A stretch of 64,000 nucleotides of DNA from NCBI RefSeq assembly GCF_007997215.1, contig NZ_VORW01000013.1, positions 52,969 to 116,968 on the forward strand. Direction: 5' to 3'. Made by a program: the position numbers and the translations under genes. This DNA is from Algoriphagus aquimarinus. Its GTDB lineage: Bacteria; Bacteroidota; Bacteroidia; Cytophagales; Cyclobacteriaceae. Within the stretch, counting starts at the first letter, position 1, and each line of letters starts with the position of its first letter. The notes under the pieces are model-generated. The model searched no databases. It was not told where the DNA came from and saw nothing but the letters and a program-made list of their open reading frames with translations. Positions 53,425 to 63,274 of the stretch are shown here, piece after piece.

Positions 53425-54783
53425 ATGCAACTACCAGCCGAACTAGTTAATAAATACAATAAACAAGCCCCCCGATACACATCCTATCCTACAGTACCTT
53501 TGTGGGAAAATAACCTGGATACTTCAGAATGGAATGAACTTGTAAAAAAAGCATTTCAGGATTTTGGGCAAAAAGAAGGTATATCCATTTATATTCATTT
53601 GCCCTTTTGTGAAAGCTTGTGTACCTACTGCGGATGCAACAAGCGGATCACGAAAAACAATGGCGTCAAAGACCCATATATTCAAGCCCTTTTAGCTGAA
53701 TGGAATAACTATAAGTCGGTCTTTACCGGAAAGCCAAAAATTGCCGGGATACACCTCGGTGGGGGAACCCCAACATTCTTTGAACCATCCTATCTGCACC
53801 ACCTGATCTCATCCATACTTGATGGTGCAGAAGTCACAGCTAACGCTGAATTTAGCTTTGAAGGCCATCCAAACAACACAACCTTTGAACACCTCAAAAC
53901 TCTCAATGACCTAGGCTTCGATCGTGTCAGTTACGGCATTCAGGATTTTGATGTACAAGTGCAAACAGCGATTCATAGAATCCAGCCATTTAAAAAAGTA
54001 AAATATGCAACTGATTCCGCACGAATCTTAGGCTACACTTCCATCAATTATGATTTAATCTATGGTCTACCACATCAAACAATGGAAACCATGGGAGACA
54101 CTTTCAGTAAGGTTTATGAATTGAGACCGGATCGCATTGCGTTTTATAGTTACGCGCATTTACCTAGTGCATTTCCTGCTCAGAAAAGCTTTGAAAAATC
54201 CCTTCCAAGTGAAACAGAGAAGAGTGAATTATATGAATTTGGAAGGTCACTTTTGGTGAAAATGGGATATGTGGAAATTGGGATGGATCATTTCGCTCTA
54301 CCCAATGATCCTCTTACTCTGGCCAAAAACAACGGCAGCTTGCACAGAAATTTCATGGGCTATACCACTTTGCCATCTAAAATCCTCATTGGCTTAGGAG
54401 CCAGCAGCATTAGCGATGTGTACTACGCTTATGCCCAAAATGAAAAGAACATTGGTAAATATGAGTCCTTGGTAACACAAGATACTTTTGCAATCCAAAA
54501 AGGACACATTCAAACTAAGTTGGATATAATTGTTGGAAAGGTGATCCAAAATTTGATTTGCAGAAAACAGGCTAGAATCCCCCAAGAAGTTTCAGAGAGA
54601 CTTTCTGATGATCAGTTAACGACCCTCAAAGACATGGAAAAGGATGGGCTTCTATCTATTAATAGAGTTGAAATCTACGTGTCTGAATTAGGTATGAAAG
54701 TTATCAGAAATATCTGCTCCCAATTTGATCTTAGGCTAGCAGAAAATCAAAGCAAAAAAGCCCTATTCAGCAAAACGATTTAA
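53425..54783 (+). CDS. hemN: Oxygen-independent coproporphyrinogen III oxidase
   Basis: About 452 residues, a radical SAM enzyme. The [4Fe-4S] motif C-x3-C-x2-C lies in YIHLPFCESLCTYCGCNKRI, with GGGTPTFF (SAM binding) downstream and the HemN-type C-terminal domain. The N-terminus NKYNKQAPRYTSYPTVPLW is typical of HemN, not HemW. It makes protoporphyrinogen IX when O2 is low. The frame can begin with GTG at 53389, but the ATG at 53425 matches homologues. It overlaps the safE-like gene tail by 4 bp and sits beside the haem-rich cbb3 locus. Confidence 0.92.
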   Translation: MQLPAELVNKYNKQAPRYTSYPTVPLWENNLDTSEWNELVKKAFQDFGQKEGISIYIHLPFCESLCTYCGCNKRITKNNGVKDPYIQALLAEWNNYKSVFTGKPKIAGIHLGGGTPTFFEPSYLHHLISSILDGAEVTANAEFSFEGHPNNTTFEHLKTLNDLGFDRVSYGIQDFDVQVQTAIHRIQPFKKVKYATDSARILGYTSINYDLIYGLPHQTMETMGDTFSKVYELRPDRIAFYSYAHLPSAFPAQKSFEKSLPSETEKSELYEFGRSLLVKMGYVEIGMDHFALPNDPLTLAKNNGSLHRNFMGYTTLPSKILIGLGASSISDVYYAYAQNEKNIGKYESLVTQDTFAIQKGHIQTKLDIIVGKVIQNLICRKQARIPQEVSERLSDDQLTTLKDMEKDGLLSINRVEIYVSELGMKVIRNICSQFDLRLAENQSKKALFSKTI

Positions 54784-55481
54784 CGACACATGGTAATCTC
54801 AAACTGTGCACTTCCATAATCAAACACTTGAAGATCTGGGCTGAAGAACATGCCTAAGCCAAGCCCCCGGAAAATAAAAAGTATTCCTATTAGTGCCCCT
54901 AGGTAAGGTATTGCTTTCTGAAATTTTTGTCTGGCTTGAATAGAAATCAAACTACCTGAATACATCAATAATAGCAGCATGGGAATTGTTCCTATCCCAA
55001 AAAAGAACATATAAGTAGCTCCTAATAGTGGGCTTTGAAATGCTAAAGCAGCTACGAGAGCCATATAAACCATTCCGCAGGGCAGAAGTCCATTAGCCAA
55101 CCCAGTTGCAAAAAAAGCAAAGGAGCCACCAGCTTTGAGAAAACGATTCAATTGCCGTTTGATCCAAATTACAATTCCTGACAGAGCTGGGATCGTTAAA
55201 AACCGATCAGCATTTTTATAACTAAGTGCCAAAATTACTATAAGGACACCCATGGTAATTGAAAATCCTTGCTGCACTCCCGCCAGTGATAAAGTAAAAC
55301 CTAAACTTCCTACGATCAAGCCGAGCATGGCATAAGTGATGCTTCGGCCAATATTGTAAAGGATTTTATGATAAAAATAGGAGGAATTGTTTTTACCTCC
55401 CACAGCCAGTGCAATCGGTCCACACATTCCAATACAATGAAATGAGCCAAGAAAACCTAACAAAAAGGCTGTCCAGAGCAT
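54780..55481 (-). CDS. Sulfite exporter TauE/SafE family protein (CcoH/CtpA-like locus member)
   Basis: A 233-residue protein with six or seven membrane helices. LGFLGSFHCIGMCGPIALAV at the start, a conserved copper-like C-I-G-M-C, and GLLPCGMVYMALVAALA are hallmarks of the SafE-like proteins encoded at the end of cbb3 loci, often named CcoH-like or YnfA-type and thought to take part in copper supply to the oxidase. It is the last gene of the operon, adjacent to fixH, and its tail overlaps hemN on the other strand. Confidence 0.82.
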   Translation of the reverse strand: MLWTAFLLGFLGSFHCIGMCGPIALAVGGKNNSSYFYHKILYNIGRSITYAMLGLIVGSLGFTLSLAGVQQGFSITMGVLIVILALSYKNADRFLTIPALSGIVIWIKRQLNRFLKAGGSFAFFATGLANGLLPCGMVYMALVAALAFQSPLLGATYMFFFGIGTIPMLLLLMYSGSLISIQARQKFQKAIPYLGALIGILFIFRGLGLGMFFSPDLQVFDYGSAQFEITMCR

Positions 55482-55907
55482 TTAGATAGTTATTTTTTTC
55501 TCCTCATAATAATCCACTCCATCCACATTCCAGCTGAGTTTCACTCTCCAATAGCCCGATTTCAGCTGAGTGAGTGAGACCGATGTTTTGCCGATTTCTG
55601 TGACGCTCACTGCTAGTTCCTGATCCAGTGATGAATCAGATGGCCTAAACAAGTGCAACATAGCTTCGCTGCCGATTGGCAGGTCTAATAGCACTGATTT
55701 ATTCTGAGCATCATAGGATATTATCTCCTTGTTCAGACTTGATGCCTCATTAGTTTGGTCAATTCTGTCCTGATACTTTATTTCTTCCTCGTAGTAGTTT
55801 TCAGTGACCAACTCTATACCGTCCATTCTCACCGATATCACCACCAAAGTCATGATCAGTGCTACAAAACCTATAATTGTCAGCAATATTCCTTTTCCCC
55901 AATCCAT
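55482..55907 (-). CDS. fixH: FixH family protein, cbb3 oxidase assembly
   Basis: A 141-residue protein: one N-terminal helix (about 6-26, GILLTIIGFVALIMTLVVI), then a periplasmic beta-domain beginning with the typical NYYEEEIKYQDRID and ending WRVKLSWNVDGVDYYEEKKI. FixH/CcoH helps assemble the cbb3 oxidase by an unclear mechanism. Gene order (ccoG-fixH-safE) supports the call. It abuts safE directly and follows ccoG by 25 bp. Confidence 0.85.
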   Translation of the reverse strand: MDWGKGILLTIIGFVALIMTLVVISVRMDGIELVTENYYEEEIKYQDRIDQTNEASSLNKEIISYDAQNKSVLLDLPIGSEAMLHLFRPSDSSLDQELAVSVTEIGKTSVSLTQLKSGYWRVKLSWNVDGVDYYEEKKITI

Positions 55908-55932
55908 CTTTCCCTTCTTTAATAAATTAGAT

Positions 55933-57345
55933 TTATTTTATTGGCGCAGTGAAATTCGTTTCAATTTGATCAATTTCCTCCCCATTATGAAATAGAGCCA
56001 AATCCACTTTCTCCTGATTTATTTTCACTTCATTTTGATCCCTTACCAAGAAGAACCTGCCTTCATACTTTGACTGCGGCTCCAGTATCAGATGTTGAGC
56101 ACCTATGATTTCTACCTCCATCCCTTCAGCAAGTGACTTCAATTCTACTTCCTGCGATTCAAAAGTTTTATTGATCAAAGTGATTTGATACAGATTAGTA
56201 ACCATTCCATCTTCCCGCTCTTGATACGTCATCCCAGGATATCTGGTCACAGTAGCAGAAATATCATCTCTCGTGGCTATCAGTGATACAAAGACCACAG
56301 TCAACAATACCAGTACTGCGATATAACTCTTTACTTTATTCGTAATCAGCTTTTGAAAACCTTGCTGAATGCTATTTTCGGAGGCGTATCGGATTAAGCC
56401 AGTTGGGCGGTCTACTTTCAACATTACCTCATCACAGGCATCAATGCAAGCCGTACAGTTTACACATTCCATCTGAATGCCATTTCTGATATCTATTCCA
56501 GTAGGACAAACCTGCACGCAAAGTGTACAATCCACGCAATCCCCTTTGTTTTCATTCTCCTCCTGATTTTTACGAATAGGTGATCTAGGTTCGCCTCGAA
56601 CGTAATCATACATCACGTTGATTGAATTATTATCCAACAATACACCCTGCAATCTTCCATATGGACAAACCACCAAACAGGCTTGCTCCCTGAACCAGGT
56701 GAACACAAACATGAATATTGCAGAAAAGGCGATCAACCCCATAAAACCCGCCATGTTGGCTGAAGGCGGCTGAGTGACAATCGCATACACTTCCTTCACT
56801 CCTATCAGATAGGCCATCACCAAATGTCCTATCATCAATGAAATAATTGCGAAAACCGTAATCTTACTTGTCTTCTTTATTACCTTTTCGGTATTCCAGG
56901 CTTGATCGTTTAGCGCTCTTTGCTGATTTGCATCACCTTCTATTGCGTATTCTATTTTCCTAAAGACCATCTCCATAAATAGCGTCTGAGGACATGCCCA
57001 ACCGCACCAGACTCGTCCAAACGCCACCGTGAAAAGGATAATAAAAACGAAAAAAATCAGCAGAAGGAAAATGAGCAAATAGGTGTCCTGAGGCCAGAAA
57101 ACAGCTCCAAAAATGATGAACTTTCGCTCAAAAATATTGAATAATAACCATGGCCTTCCATCCACTTGGATGAAAGGCCCAGCGAATAAAATTGCGAGAA
57201 GGAACCAGGAGAAATACGTTCTATACTTGTAAAATAAACCTTTTATCTTCTTTGGGTAAACCCAGTTTCTTTTCCCATCATCCTGGACAGTCGCCAACGA
57301 ATCGCGGAAAGTATCTGGATTCAAATGTGGATTCTTCTTTGCCAT
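55933..57345 (-). CDS. ccoG: CcoG cytochrome c oxidase accessory protein (ferredoxin-type)
   Basis: A 470-residue membrane iron-sulphur protein. After a cytoplasmic start, FGRVWCGWACPQTLFMEMVF lies between helices; the two [4Fe-4S] clusters are in CVDCTLCVQVCPTGIDIR and ECVNCTACIDACDEVM. A C-terminal Ig-like domain follows (about 370-470). CcoG reduces copper for insertion into the cbb3 oxidase. It follows ccoP by about 55 bp on the same strand. Confidence 0.92.
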   Translation of the reverse strand: MAKKNPHLNPDTFRDSLATVQDDGKRNWVYPKKIKGLFYKYRTYFSWFLLAILFAGPFIQVDGRPWLLFNIFERKFIIFGAVFWPQDTYLLIFLLLIFFVFIILFTVAFGRVWCGWACPQTLFMEMVFRKIEYAIEGDANQQRALNDQAWNTEKVIKKTSKITVFAIISLMIGHLVMAYLIGVKEVYAIVTQPPSANMAGFMGLIAFSAIFMFVFTWFREQACLVVCPYGRLQGVLLDNNSINVMYDYVRGEPRSPIRKNQEENENKGDCVDCTLCVQVCPTGIDIRNGIQMECVNCTACIDACDEVMLKVDRPTGLIRYASENSIQQGFQKLITNKVKSYIAVLVLLTVVFVSLIATRDDISATVTRYPGMTYQEREDGMVTNLYQITLINKTFESQEVELKSLAEGMEVEIIGAQHLILEPQSKYEGRFFLVRDQNEVKINQEKVDLALFHNGEEIDQIETNFTAPIK

Positions 57346-57400
57346 AATAGATACAAGGCTTTAATTCTACCGGGAACATTTGTCCCCGGTAGTTAAACGT

Positions 57401-58336
57401 TTATTCGGCAGGCGTCACCACAGCAGTAGTATCAGCCGCAGTAATTGATTCGGCAGGTGCTTCATTCTCATTAGTAGAGCCACCTGAATACAACTCACCC
57501 TGCGGATCCTTAGGAGCCGCTGGGGTAGTCCCTTGCAGGCTGAGAATATAACTCGATACCTCTTGGATTTCTTTAGGATTCAATTGATCCTCCCAGAAAG
57601 CCATACCTTTTTCTATCACTCCGTATTTTACTACTGCAAATACATCTTTGATGTCACCTCCATGAAGCCAATACTTATCTGTAAGATTCGGGCCTACTCC
57701 GCCGCCGCCGTCAATAGCGTGACAGGCCGCACAGTTTGCTTCGAAGATAGTTTTACCAGCTCCAAGTGCAGGGCCAGAATCATCTAAGGTCACATTAGTC
57801 TCATCTATACTAGCATCAGCGGTAAGACTTCGAGATTCAGCAGCGATAGCTTCTATTCTTAATTCTTCTTCATACTCTTCCACTCCAGTCATTCCAAAAC
57901 CAAACACCGTATAGTTTGCATAATATCCTATGGCAAAAACAACAGTACCAATGAAGACATATTGCAACCAAGGCGGCATAAAATTGTCCAGTTCCTGAAT
58001 CCCGTCATAAGAATGATCTGCCATCAATTTCTCCTTGGCTTGCTCTTCTTCTATATCTCCAGTGACAAATTTCTCTTTGAATGAATCCCACCATGATGTC
58101 TCTTCTGCCAACTGAGGATTTTCCTTACGGAAAACAGCTGAAATGAATGACATCAGGTAAATCATCAATATCAATAGTAGAATAATCACTCCTATAATCA
58201 CGCCTATAATGATCAACAGTGCCATTTGATTAGAATCCATTGATAACATTCCCGTAGAGGAAGCTTCAGTTTGTGCCCATACCGAAGGGGAGACCATCAG
58301 CCCAATGAGGCTAAAAAGGGTTAAGTGTTTTTTCAT
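57401..58336 (-). CDS. ccoP: cbb3 oxidase subunit CcoP, monohaem form
   Basis: A 311-residue protein with a signal-like N-terminus, two membrane helices (about 38-68 and 125-147), the CcoP N-terminal motif SYDGIQELDNFMPPWL, and one cytochrome c domain with CAACH in FEANCAACHAIDGGGG. Proteobacterial CcoP usually has two c haems; only one CxxCH is visible here. The tail is rich in A, E and T. It hands electrons to the CcoNO core and overlaps ccoQ by 4 bp. Confidence 0.9.
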   Translation of the reverse strand: MKKHLTLFSLIGLMVSPSVWAQTEASSTGMLSMDSNQMALLIIIGVIIGVIILLLILMIYLMSFISAVFRKENPQLAEETSWWDSFKEKFVTGDIEEEQAKEKLMADHSYDGIQELDNFMPPWLQYVFIGTVVFAIGYYANYTVFGFGMTGVEEYEEELRIEAIAAESRSLTADASIDETNVTLDDSGPALGAGKTIFEANCAACHAIDGGGGVGPNLTDKYWLHGGDIKDVFAVVKYGVIEKGMAFWEDQLNPKEIQEVSSYILSLQGTTPAAPKDPQGELYSGGSTNENEAPAESITAADTTAVVTPAE

Positions 58337-58518
58337 GGCTGTTTGTCGGTTAATTCGTTGTCATCATCCATCGGTAAGGAACTCATGTGATCTATGTATT
58401 CCTTTGGAATTCTAATCGCCCAAATAGCGATACCTATGAAAAACAGGACAAATATGACTAGAGAAATAATCGGAAATATTTCTATGTCTTCGATCGATCT
58501 TAATACTTCTTTGTACAT
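58333..58518 (-). CDS. ccoQ: cbb3 oxidase small subunit CcoQ
   Basis: A 61-residue protein with one membrane helix (about 15-38, IFPIISLVIFVLFFIGIAIW) and a short charged tail (RIPKEYIDHMSSLPMDDDNE), as in CcoQ proteins that stabilise the oxidase. Position between ccoNO and ccoP supports the call. It overlaps the ccoP start in an ATGA arrangement and follows ccoNO by 11 bp. Confidence 0.82.
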   Translation of the reverse strand: MYKEVLRSIEDIEIFPIISLVIFVLFFIGIAIWAIRIPKEYIDHMSSLPMDDDNELTDKQP

Positions 58519-58529
58519 GATATATCTGA

Positions 58530-60659
58530 TTATTTACTAGTTGATTCTCCTTTAATATCTGTCCCCAAACGCTGTAGATAGGCAATCAAGGCTACTATCT
58601 CCGTATTTGGCATCACAGCTACTCCTGCATCTTTTAGAGTGGCAGCAATCTTTGCAGCTTGTGCTTCTAAGTCTGCGGATGCCTGCTGATCATATCCCTC
58701 TGGATAAGGAACTCCTAGCTTCTGCATTGTTCTGATTTTTGCTGGTAAATCAGAATAATCAAGTTCCGTAGTTTTCAACCAAGGGTATGGTGGCATCAAT
58801 GAACCTGGAGACATACTTCTCGGATCTTCCATATGGAAATAATGCCAGCTGTCTGGATATTTACCTCCTATGCGATGCAAATCTGGACCAGTCCGCTTGG
58901 ATCCCCATAAGAACGGATGGTCATAGACAAACTCTCCTGCTTTGGAATATTCACCATAGCGCTCCGTCTCAAATCTAAATGGACGAACCATCTGAGAGTG
59001 ACAACCTACGCAACCATTTTCTATGTAAATATCTCTTCCCTCTAGTTCCAATGCAGTATAAGGCTTCACTGAGCTAATAGTAGGAATATTGGACTTCACC
59101 AGAATAGTAGGAACAATCTCTACTATACCACCAATGGAGATCGCTATGGTAGCTAAAACCGCAAAGAATACAGGCTTTCTCTCCCAGGCTCTATGCCAAA
59201 ATTCACCTTTAGGATTATAGTTCCTAGCAAGTGCTGGAGCCTGATCTTCTTCCTCTTCCGCGAACTGTCCTTGCTGAGCAGTCTTAATCATATTGTACCC
59301 CATAAGGATAGCTCCACTCACATACATTAATCCGCCAAACGCTCTCAACATATACATTGGTACCAATTCCACCACAGTTTGAAGGAAGTTGCCATAAGCC
59401 AATTTGCCCATCTCATCAAATTCTCTCAACATCAAGAATTGAGTCAACGCGGCTACATACATAGGAAGTGCGTAGAATATGATCCCCATCACACCTAGCC
59501 AAAAGTGAATATTGGCAAGCTTAGTCGAATATATCTTAGTTCTAAACAATCTAGGCCACATCCAGTAAAGCATACCGAAGGTCAAGAAACCATTCCAACC
59601 AAGTCCACCTATGTGCACGTGTGCAATAATCCAATCCGTATAATGCGCAATGGCACTTACACTTTTAAAGGAAAGCATAGGTCCCTCGAAAGTGGCCATA
59701 CCATAAGCTGTGATCGCCACAACCATGAATTTCAGTACTGGATCTGTAGCCACTTTATCCCATGCGCCACGCAAAGTCAGCAGGCCATTCACCATACCAC
59801 CCCAAGAAGGAGCTAAGAGCATCACTGAGAAAACTGTCCCAAGCACTTGGGCCCATTCAGGCAAAGCAGTATACAATAAGTGATGCGGTCCAGCCCACAT
59901 GTAGAGAAAAATCAAGGACCAAAAGTGTACAATGGAAAGCTTATAGGAGTAAACCGGTCTATTAGCTGCTTTCGGAAGGAAATAATACATCAATCCTAGG
60001 AAAGGAGTAGTCAGGAAAAATGCAACTGCATTATGTCCATACCACCACTGAACCAACGCATCCTGAACCCCTGCGTACGCAGAGTAACTTTTCATAAAAC
60101 TAACAGGTAGCTCTAGGGAATTGAAGATGTGTAAAACTGCAACAGTAAGAAATGAAGCTAAATAAAACCATATCGCTACATACATATGTCGCTCTCTTCG
60201 CTTCAGAATAGTAGCAATCATATTCACCCCAAATGCCACCCAAACCACGGCAATGGCAATATCGATTGGCCACTCTAATTCAGCGTATTCTTTGGAGGAA
60301 GTAAATCCCAAAGGAAGCGTAATTACCGCGGCTACAATTATCAGTTGCCAGCCCCAAAAGTGAAACCAACTGAGACTTTTGTTCCACATGGCAGCCTTGA
60401 GAAGTCGAGGCATGGAGTAATAAACCCCTGCAAAAATTGCATTACCAACAAATGCAAAAATCACAGCATTGGTGTGAAGCGGGCGAATACGCCCAAAAGT
60501 GGTGTAGGGATTTCCTAAGTTGGCTGCAGGTAAGAATAACTGTGTGGCTATTAATACGCCGACTAGCATCCCTATTACTCCCCAGATAATAGTAGCGGCT
60601 CCAAAATACTTGACAATTTTATTGTCATAGTAGAACCTCTCCAGAGTAGTGTCATTCAT
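58530..60659 (-). CDS. ccoNO: cbb3 oxidase CcoN-CcoO fusion
   Basis: About 709 residues. CcoN (about 1-470) has twelve helices with the haem-copper ligands in HNAVAFFLTTPF (low-spin and CuB region), MWAGPHHLLYTALPEW and IAHVHIGGLGWNGFLTFGM. After a linker, CcoO (about 515-709) has one anchor helix and the c-type motif CVGCHSQMVRPF. This fused form is the rule in Bacteroidota. It reduces O2 with very high affinity and pumps protons. The frame extends to 60716, but MNDTTLERFYYDN at 60659 is the natural start, overlapping ccoS by 8 bp. Confidence 0.94.
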   Translation of the reverse strand: MNDTTLERFYYDNKIVKYFGAATIIWGVIGMLVGVLIATQLFLPAANLGNPYTTFGRIRPLHTNAVIFAFVGNAIFAGVYYSMPRLLKAAMWNKSLSWFHFWGWQLIIVAAVITLPLGFTSSKEYAELEWPIDIAIAVVWVAFGVNMIATILKRRERHMYVAIWFYLASFLTVAVLHIFNSLELPVSFMKSYSAYAGVQDALVQWWYGHNAVAFFLTTPFLGLMYYFLPKAANRPVYSYKLSIVHFWSLIFLYMWAGPHHLLYTALPEWAQVLGTVFSVMLLAPSWGGMVNGLLTLRGAWDKVATDPVLKFMVVAITAYGMATFEGPMLSFKSVSAIAHYTDWIIAHVHIGGLGWNGFLTFGMLYWMWPRLFRTKIYSTKLANIHFWLGVMGIIFYALPMYVAALTQFLMLREFDEMGKLAYGNFLQTVVELVPMYMLRAFGGLMYVSGAILMGYNMIKTAQQGQFAEEEEDQAPALARNYNPKGEFWHRAWERKPVFFAVLATIAISIGGIVEIVPTILVKSNIPTISSVKPYTALELEGRDIYIENGCVGCHSQMVRPFRFETERYGEYSKAGEFVYDHPFLWGSKRTGPDLHRIGGKYPDSWHYFHMEDPRSMSPGSLMPPYPWLKTTELDYSDLPAKIRTMQKLGVPYPEGYDQQASADLEAQAAKIAATLKDAGVAVMPNTEIVALIAYLQRLGTDIKGESTSK

Positions 60660-60843
60660 AGGATTTTTGTTTTGTTGATGGATTCTTTTTGGTTGATTTT
60701 TTTGGAGGATTCTCAAAGAGAATTCTCACTGAAGGAGTATAATCATCGTCAAACTGCCCACTCTTCATCGCTTTGAAAAACAAAAAAAGAAAAGTACCCG
60801 CCAGTATGAGACTAATCGCAATTAATAGAAAGATGACTTCCAT
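60652..60843 (-). CDS. ccoS: cbb3 oxidase maturation protein CcoS
   Basis: About 63 residues: one membrane helix (MEVIFLLIAISLILAGTFLF), then GQFDDDYTPSVRILFE, the usual CcoS motif, and a basic tail. CcoS is needed to put haem and copper into CcoN. The frame reaches 60891, but MEVIFLLIAIS at 60843 is the natural start, one base after the ccoI stop codon. It overlaps ccoNO by 8 bp. Confidence 0.9.
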   Translation of the reverse strand: MEVIFLLIAISLILAGTFLFLFFKAMKSGQFDDDYTPSVRILFENPPKKSTKKNPSTKQKSYE

Positions 60844-60844
60844 A

Positions 60845-63274
60845 TTAGCTAGGTTTTGGGTTAAACAGACCTCTTCTCCAAGCCACTGCATTAGTAGCTA
60901 GCGAAGTAAAAACAACTACCGAAATACTGCTTAATGGCATTAAAATAGCACATATCACAGGACTCAATAGACCTTGAACAGCCAGTGAAAGTCCGACTGC
61001 GTTATAAAGAAAACTTAGAATAAAGCTAGCCTTAATGATCAATCTACTTGATTTGGCAAAGCCCAAAAATGCTGGAATCATTCCAAAAACGTCGGAATCC
61101 AAAATAGCGTCACTGGCTGGTGAAAAATGTCTCACCCGATCTGAGACAGCCACACCAACTTCACTTTCTTGCAAAGCCCCTGCGTCATTCAATCCATCTC
61201 CGATCATCAATGTATGCCGAGAAATGTTAAGATTCTTGATATAGGAAAGTTTATCTGAGGGACCTCGTTTAAAATTAAAACTTATGCCCTCCCCCAATTT
61301 CTCTTCGAGCGAGGATTGCTCATGTGAATAATCTCCAGAAAGTACATGTAACTGATAGTCCGACTTGAGACTTTTCACCACATGCTCAGCTGAGCTTCTC
61401 AATCCTGATTCTATATGAAAATATCCAATCTCTAACTCCTCAATAGTTAAGTACACTAGGTTGCCTCCTTCACTTTCTACAGTAGATCTATACCCAGTGA
61501 ATTCTGAAGATCCCACTCGAATTACCTGTCCTTTGAAAATTGCCTCTATACCTCCGCCCTTAATTTCTTCTACATGTTCAAGCACTATTCTATCTTGCAA
61601 GCCCAACCAATAATTGATACGATTACTTAAAGGATGTGTGGAGCGTTCCACCATTGACTTCAAAATCGCAAGAGTTTCCGTAGAAAGAGACTCTCCATAA
61701 TAGGTGATTTTAGCATTTGCAGGATCAGTCAATGTTCCTGTTTTATCAAATACTACGGTATCTATCAATGCCATTCGCTCTATGACACTGGCATTTTTCA
61801 AATAGAATTTACATTTCCCAAAGATCCTCAGTGTATTCCCTAAGGTAAAAGGAGTAGACATCGCCAGTGCACACGGGCATGCAACTATAAGAACCGAAGC
61901 AAATGTTTTAACAGCTACCGAAAAATCAAAAAATGACCAATACGCGAATGAAGCAAAAGCAATCACCAAAACTACCCAGGTAAAGACTCCGCTTATTTTA
62001 GATGCCAAGGGCTCTAGCAAACGATCTTTGTTCTTAGCAAAAGATTCATGATTCCAAAGATCTGTCAAATAACCTTGAGAGGGTGATTTCTGAATAGTGA
62101 GCAAAATAGGTTCACCTTTTTGGCGACCTCCAGCATAAATCAATTCACCCTTTTGCTTGATTACAGGGATTTCTTCTCCGGTAATAAAGCTATAATCTAC
62201 ATTTGCCTGAGGACTGAGCAAAAGCGCATCCGCAGGGATTAATTCCTCATCCCGAACCAAAATCACGTCGCCTACCTGCAACTTAGAAAGGGGTATAACC
62301 TCTTCACGATTATGAGACATTATCGTCACAGCTATAGGGAAATAAGATTTGTAGTCCCGATCAAATTCCAGTGTTGCAAATGTTTTCTGTTGATAAAACT
62401 TTCCAAGCAAAAGAAAGAACAACAGTCCGCCCAAGCTATCCATGAAACCAGCTTGATCATTAGCAAAAATCTCCCATAGAGAGTAAAAGAATAAAGATAT
62501 TATCCCCAATACAATTGGGACATCCATATTGATGCGCCTTTGTTTGATAGCATTCCATGCGGATAGATAATAATCACTCGCAGCATAGGAGACCACAGGG
62601 ATGGCAAGAACTACGTTCAAGTAACTAAACAGGCCTCTGAATCCTTGATCGATAAACTTTGCCTCGGAGAAATATTCAGGAACGCTAAAAAGCATCATAT
62701 TACCAAAGCAAAAACCTGCTACAGCGAGCCTTTTAATAGTTCTTTTATCATAAGCAGTAGATGCTTTTTGCTCCAAATTAGATAGACTAATCTTCGGCTC
62801 GTATCCTATAGTAGAAAGAAGGTGGACCAATTCTTTCAAATTGATTTTATCATTCAGGAATTTGATCTGCACTTTCTTTTTAACAAAATCTACTCTACTT
62901 GAAAGAATGCCAGAATGTACGTGATACAGATTCTCCAAAAGCCAGATACATGATGCACAGTGAATAATAGGAATGAAAAAAGTAACATGACTTTCATGTT
63001 CATTCTGGAAATCCAAAAGATTCAATTGAGTTTCTAAATCATTTAGATAATCAAATCTATTGGCAGAACCTACTTTAGCCTTTTGGCTATCACCAGGGTA
63101 TGCCCCTAATTCATAATAACTGCAAAGATCATTTTCGGAAAGAACTTCATAAACCAACTTACATCCCTGGCAGCAAAAATTCCTATCATCTACAAGAAAC
63201 TGCACGCCATCACAGTTTTCACCGCAGTGAAAACATGTTACAATTTGTTGCTCAGGTAGCTTTGAATTCTTCAT
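60845..63274 (-). CDS. ccoI: CcoI/FixI copper-transporting P1B-type ATPase
   Basis: An 809-residue pump. The N-terminus has a cysteine-rich metal-binding domain (CFHCGENC, FCCQGCKLVYE) and a divergent HMA domain with CASC in IIHCASCIWLLEN. Eight membrane helices carry the CPC motif in VACPCALAMSTPF; the phosphorylation site is VFDKTGTLTDP and the hinge MIGDGLNDAGALQ. FixI/CcoI-type ATPases export Cu+ to the periplasm for the cbb3 centre. It is the first gene of the cco operon (I-S-NO-Q-P-G-fixH-safE). Confidence 0.94.
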   Translation of the reverse strand: MKNSKLPEQQIVTCFHCGENCDGVQFLVDDRNFCCQGCKLVYEVLSENDLCSYYELGAYPGDSQKAKVGSANRFDYLNDLETQLNLLDFQNEHESHVTFFIPIIHCASCIWLLENLYHVHSGILSSRVDFVKKKVQIKFLNDKINLKELVHLLSTIGYEPKISLSNLEQKASTAYDKRTIKRLAVAGFCFGNMMLFSVPEYFSEAKFIDQGFRGLFSYLNVVLAIPVVSYAASDYYLSAWNAIKQRRINMDVPIVLGIISLFFYSLWEIFANDQAGFMDSLGGLLFFLLLGKFYQQKTFATLEFDRDYKSYFPIAVTIMSHNREEVIPLSKLQVGDVILVRDEELIPADALLLSPQANVDYSFITGEEIPVIKQKGELIYAGGRQKGEPILLTIQKSPSQGYLTDLWNHESFAKNKDRLLEPLASKISGVFTWVVLVIAFASFAYWSFFDFSVAVKTFASVLIVACPCALAMSTPFTLGNTLRIFGKCKFYLKNASVIERMALIDTVVFDKTGTLTDPANAKITYYGESLSTETLAILKSMVERSTHPLSNRINYWLGLQDRIVLEHVEEIKGGGIEAIFKGQVIRVGSSEFTGYRSTVESEGGNLVYLTIEELEIGYFHIESGLRSSAEHVVKSLKSDYQLHVLSGDYSHEQSSLEEKLGEGISFNFKRGPSDKLSYIKNLNISRHTLMIGDGLNDAGALQESEVGVAVSDRVRHFSPASDAILDSDVFGMIPAFLGFAKSSRLIIKASFILSFLYNAVGLSLAVQGLLSPVICAILMPLSSISVVVFTSLATNAVAWRRGLFNPKPS

